Shown: one piece after another, positions 6,844-6,945 of the stretch
How the letters are laid out: each line of letters starts with the position of its first letter
Position numbering within the stretch: position 1 is the stretch's first letter
Assembly: GCA_937897005.1 (NCBI GenBank)
Contig: CALCOQ010000359.1
Location: forward strand, 1 to 6,945
Reading direction: 5' to 3'
Origin: an uncultured euryarchaeote
GTDB lineage: Archaea > Thermoplasmatota > Poseidoniia > Poseidoniales > Poseidoniaceae
Length of the DNA stretch: 6,945 bases
The notes under the pieces: generated by a model
Told to the model about the DNA's origin: nothing
What the model saw: only the letters and a program-made list of their open reading frames with translations
The model's database searches: none
Made by a program: the position numbers and the translations under genes

Positions 6844-6945
6844 TCATTCTTCCTCCACAGACCTGGCTAAACGAGCACCTGCTGGAAGAACGACCAATTC
6901 GGGTCTACCTTCGTAATCGTTTGGACGTGAAGACAACATCGCCGA
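6844..6945 (-). CDS. C-terminal 33 codons of an unidentified protein, 5' end outside window
   Basis: The minus strand is open from the right edge to a TGA at 6846-6844. It encodes a tail ending PELVVLPAGARLARSVEEE, an ordinary-looking soluble, acidic C terminus. An internal ATG at 6939 could make a 31-residue peptide, but continuation of a longer gene is more likely. It converges on the kinase gene and is not in its operon. I cannot name the product from this fragment. The open frame is short enough that chance remains possible, although no longer gene competes for the region. Confidence 0.5.
   Translation of the reverse strand, partial: SAMLSSRPNDYEGRPELVVLPAGARLARSVEEE

Noticed and set aside
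1..6945. Mobile element, CRISPR array, tRNA or rRNA
   Set aside because: No terminal repeats, transposase motifs, regularly spaced repeats, or tRNA/rRNA-like segments were seen; repeated motifs in the left half are PKD domain signatures within one gene.

Overview
The window most likely comes from an archaeon, probably a marine planktonic euryarchaeote of the Marine Group II (Poseidoniales) type. This is inference. It rests on a TATA-box promoter placed for a leaderless ATG, a strong GGAGATGAT ribosome binding site before another gene, Asp-rich secreted proteins with PKD repeats, and densely packed genes of intermediate GC. No rRNA, tRNA, CRISPR array, insertion sequence or phage gene is visible. 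No marker gene fixes the taxon.

Left half (minus strand, 1-3558): one continuous reading frame fills the region. It starts at a GTG with a signal peptide and runs off the left edge after 1186 codons without a stop. It encodes a secreted zinc metalloprotease of the HExxH...E type (hyicolysin/M30-like), followed by about five PKD or PKD-like Ig-fold repeats.

Divergent control region (3559-3634): a near-symmetric TATA element sits between the protease and the plus-strand genes. Beside it, on the protease side, is a perfect 7-bp inverted repeat and an overlapping 8-bp palindrome.

Right half (plus strand, 3635-6805): three overlapping genes look like one operon. (1) A plant-type glutaminyl-peptide cyclotransferase-like beta-propeller, secreted and anchored by a C-terminal membrane helix. 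(2) A three-helix membrane protein with an extracellular carboxypeptidase-regulatory-like beta-sandwich. (3) A thymidylate kinase with an atypical P-loop and an unrecognised Trp-rich C-terminal domain of about 220 residues. Gene junctions overlap by 11 nt and 1 nt.

A convergent partial minus-strand gene enters from the right edge (6844-6945).

Working picture (inference): the protease, cyclotransferase and beta-sandwich protein all act outside or at the cell surface and probably concern extracellular proteins. The kinase is a cytosolic nucleotide enzyme joined to them by operon packing. The points most worth a second look are the fused kinase with its missing P-loop Ser/Thr, the membrane-tethered cyclotransferase paired with a divergent secreted protease, and the symmetric promoter between them.
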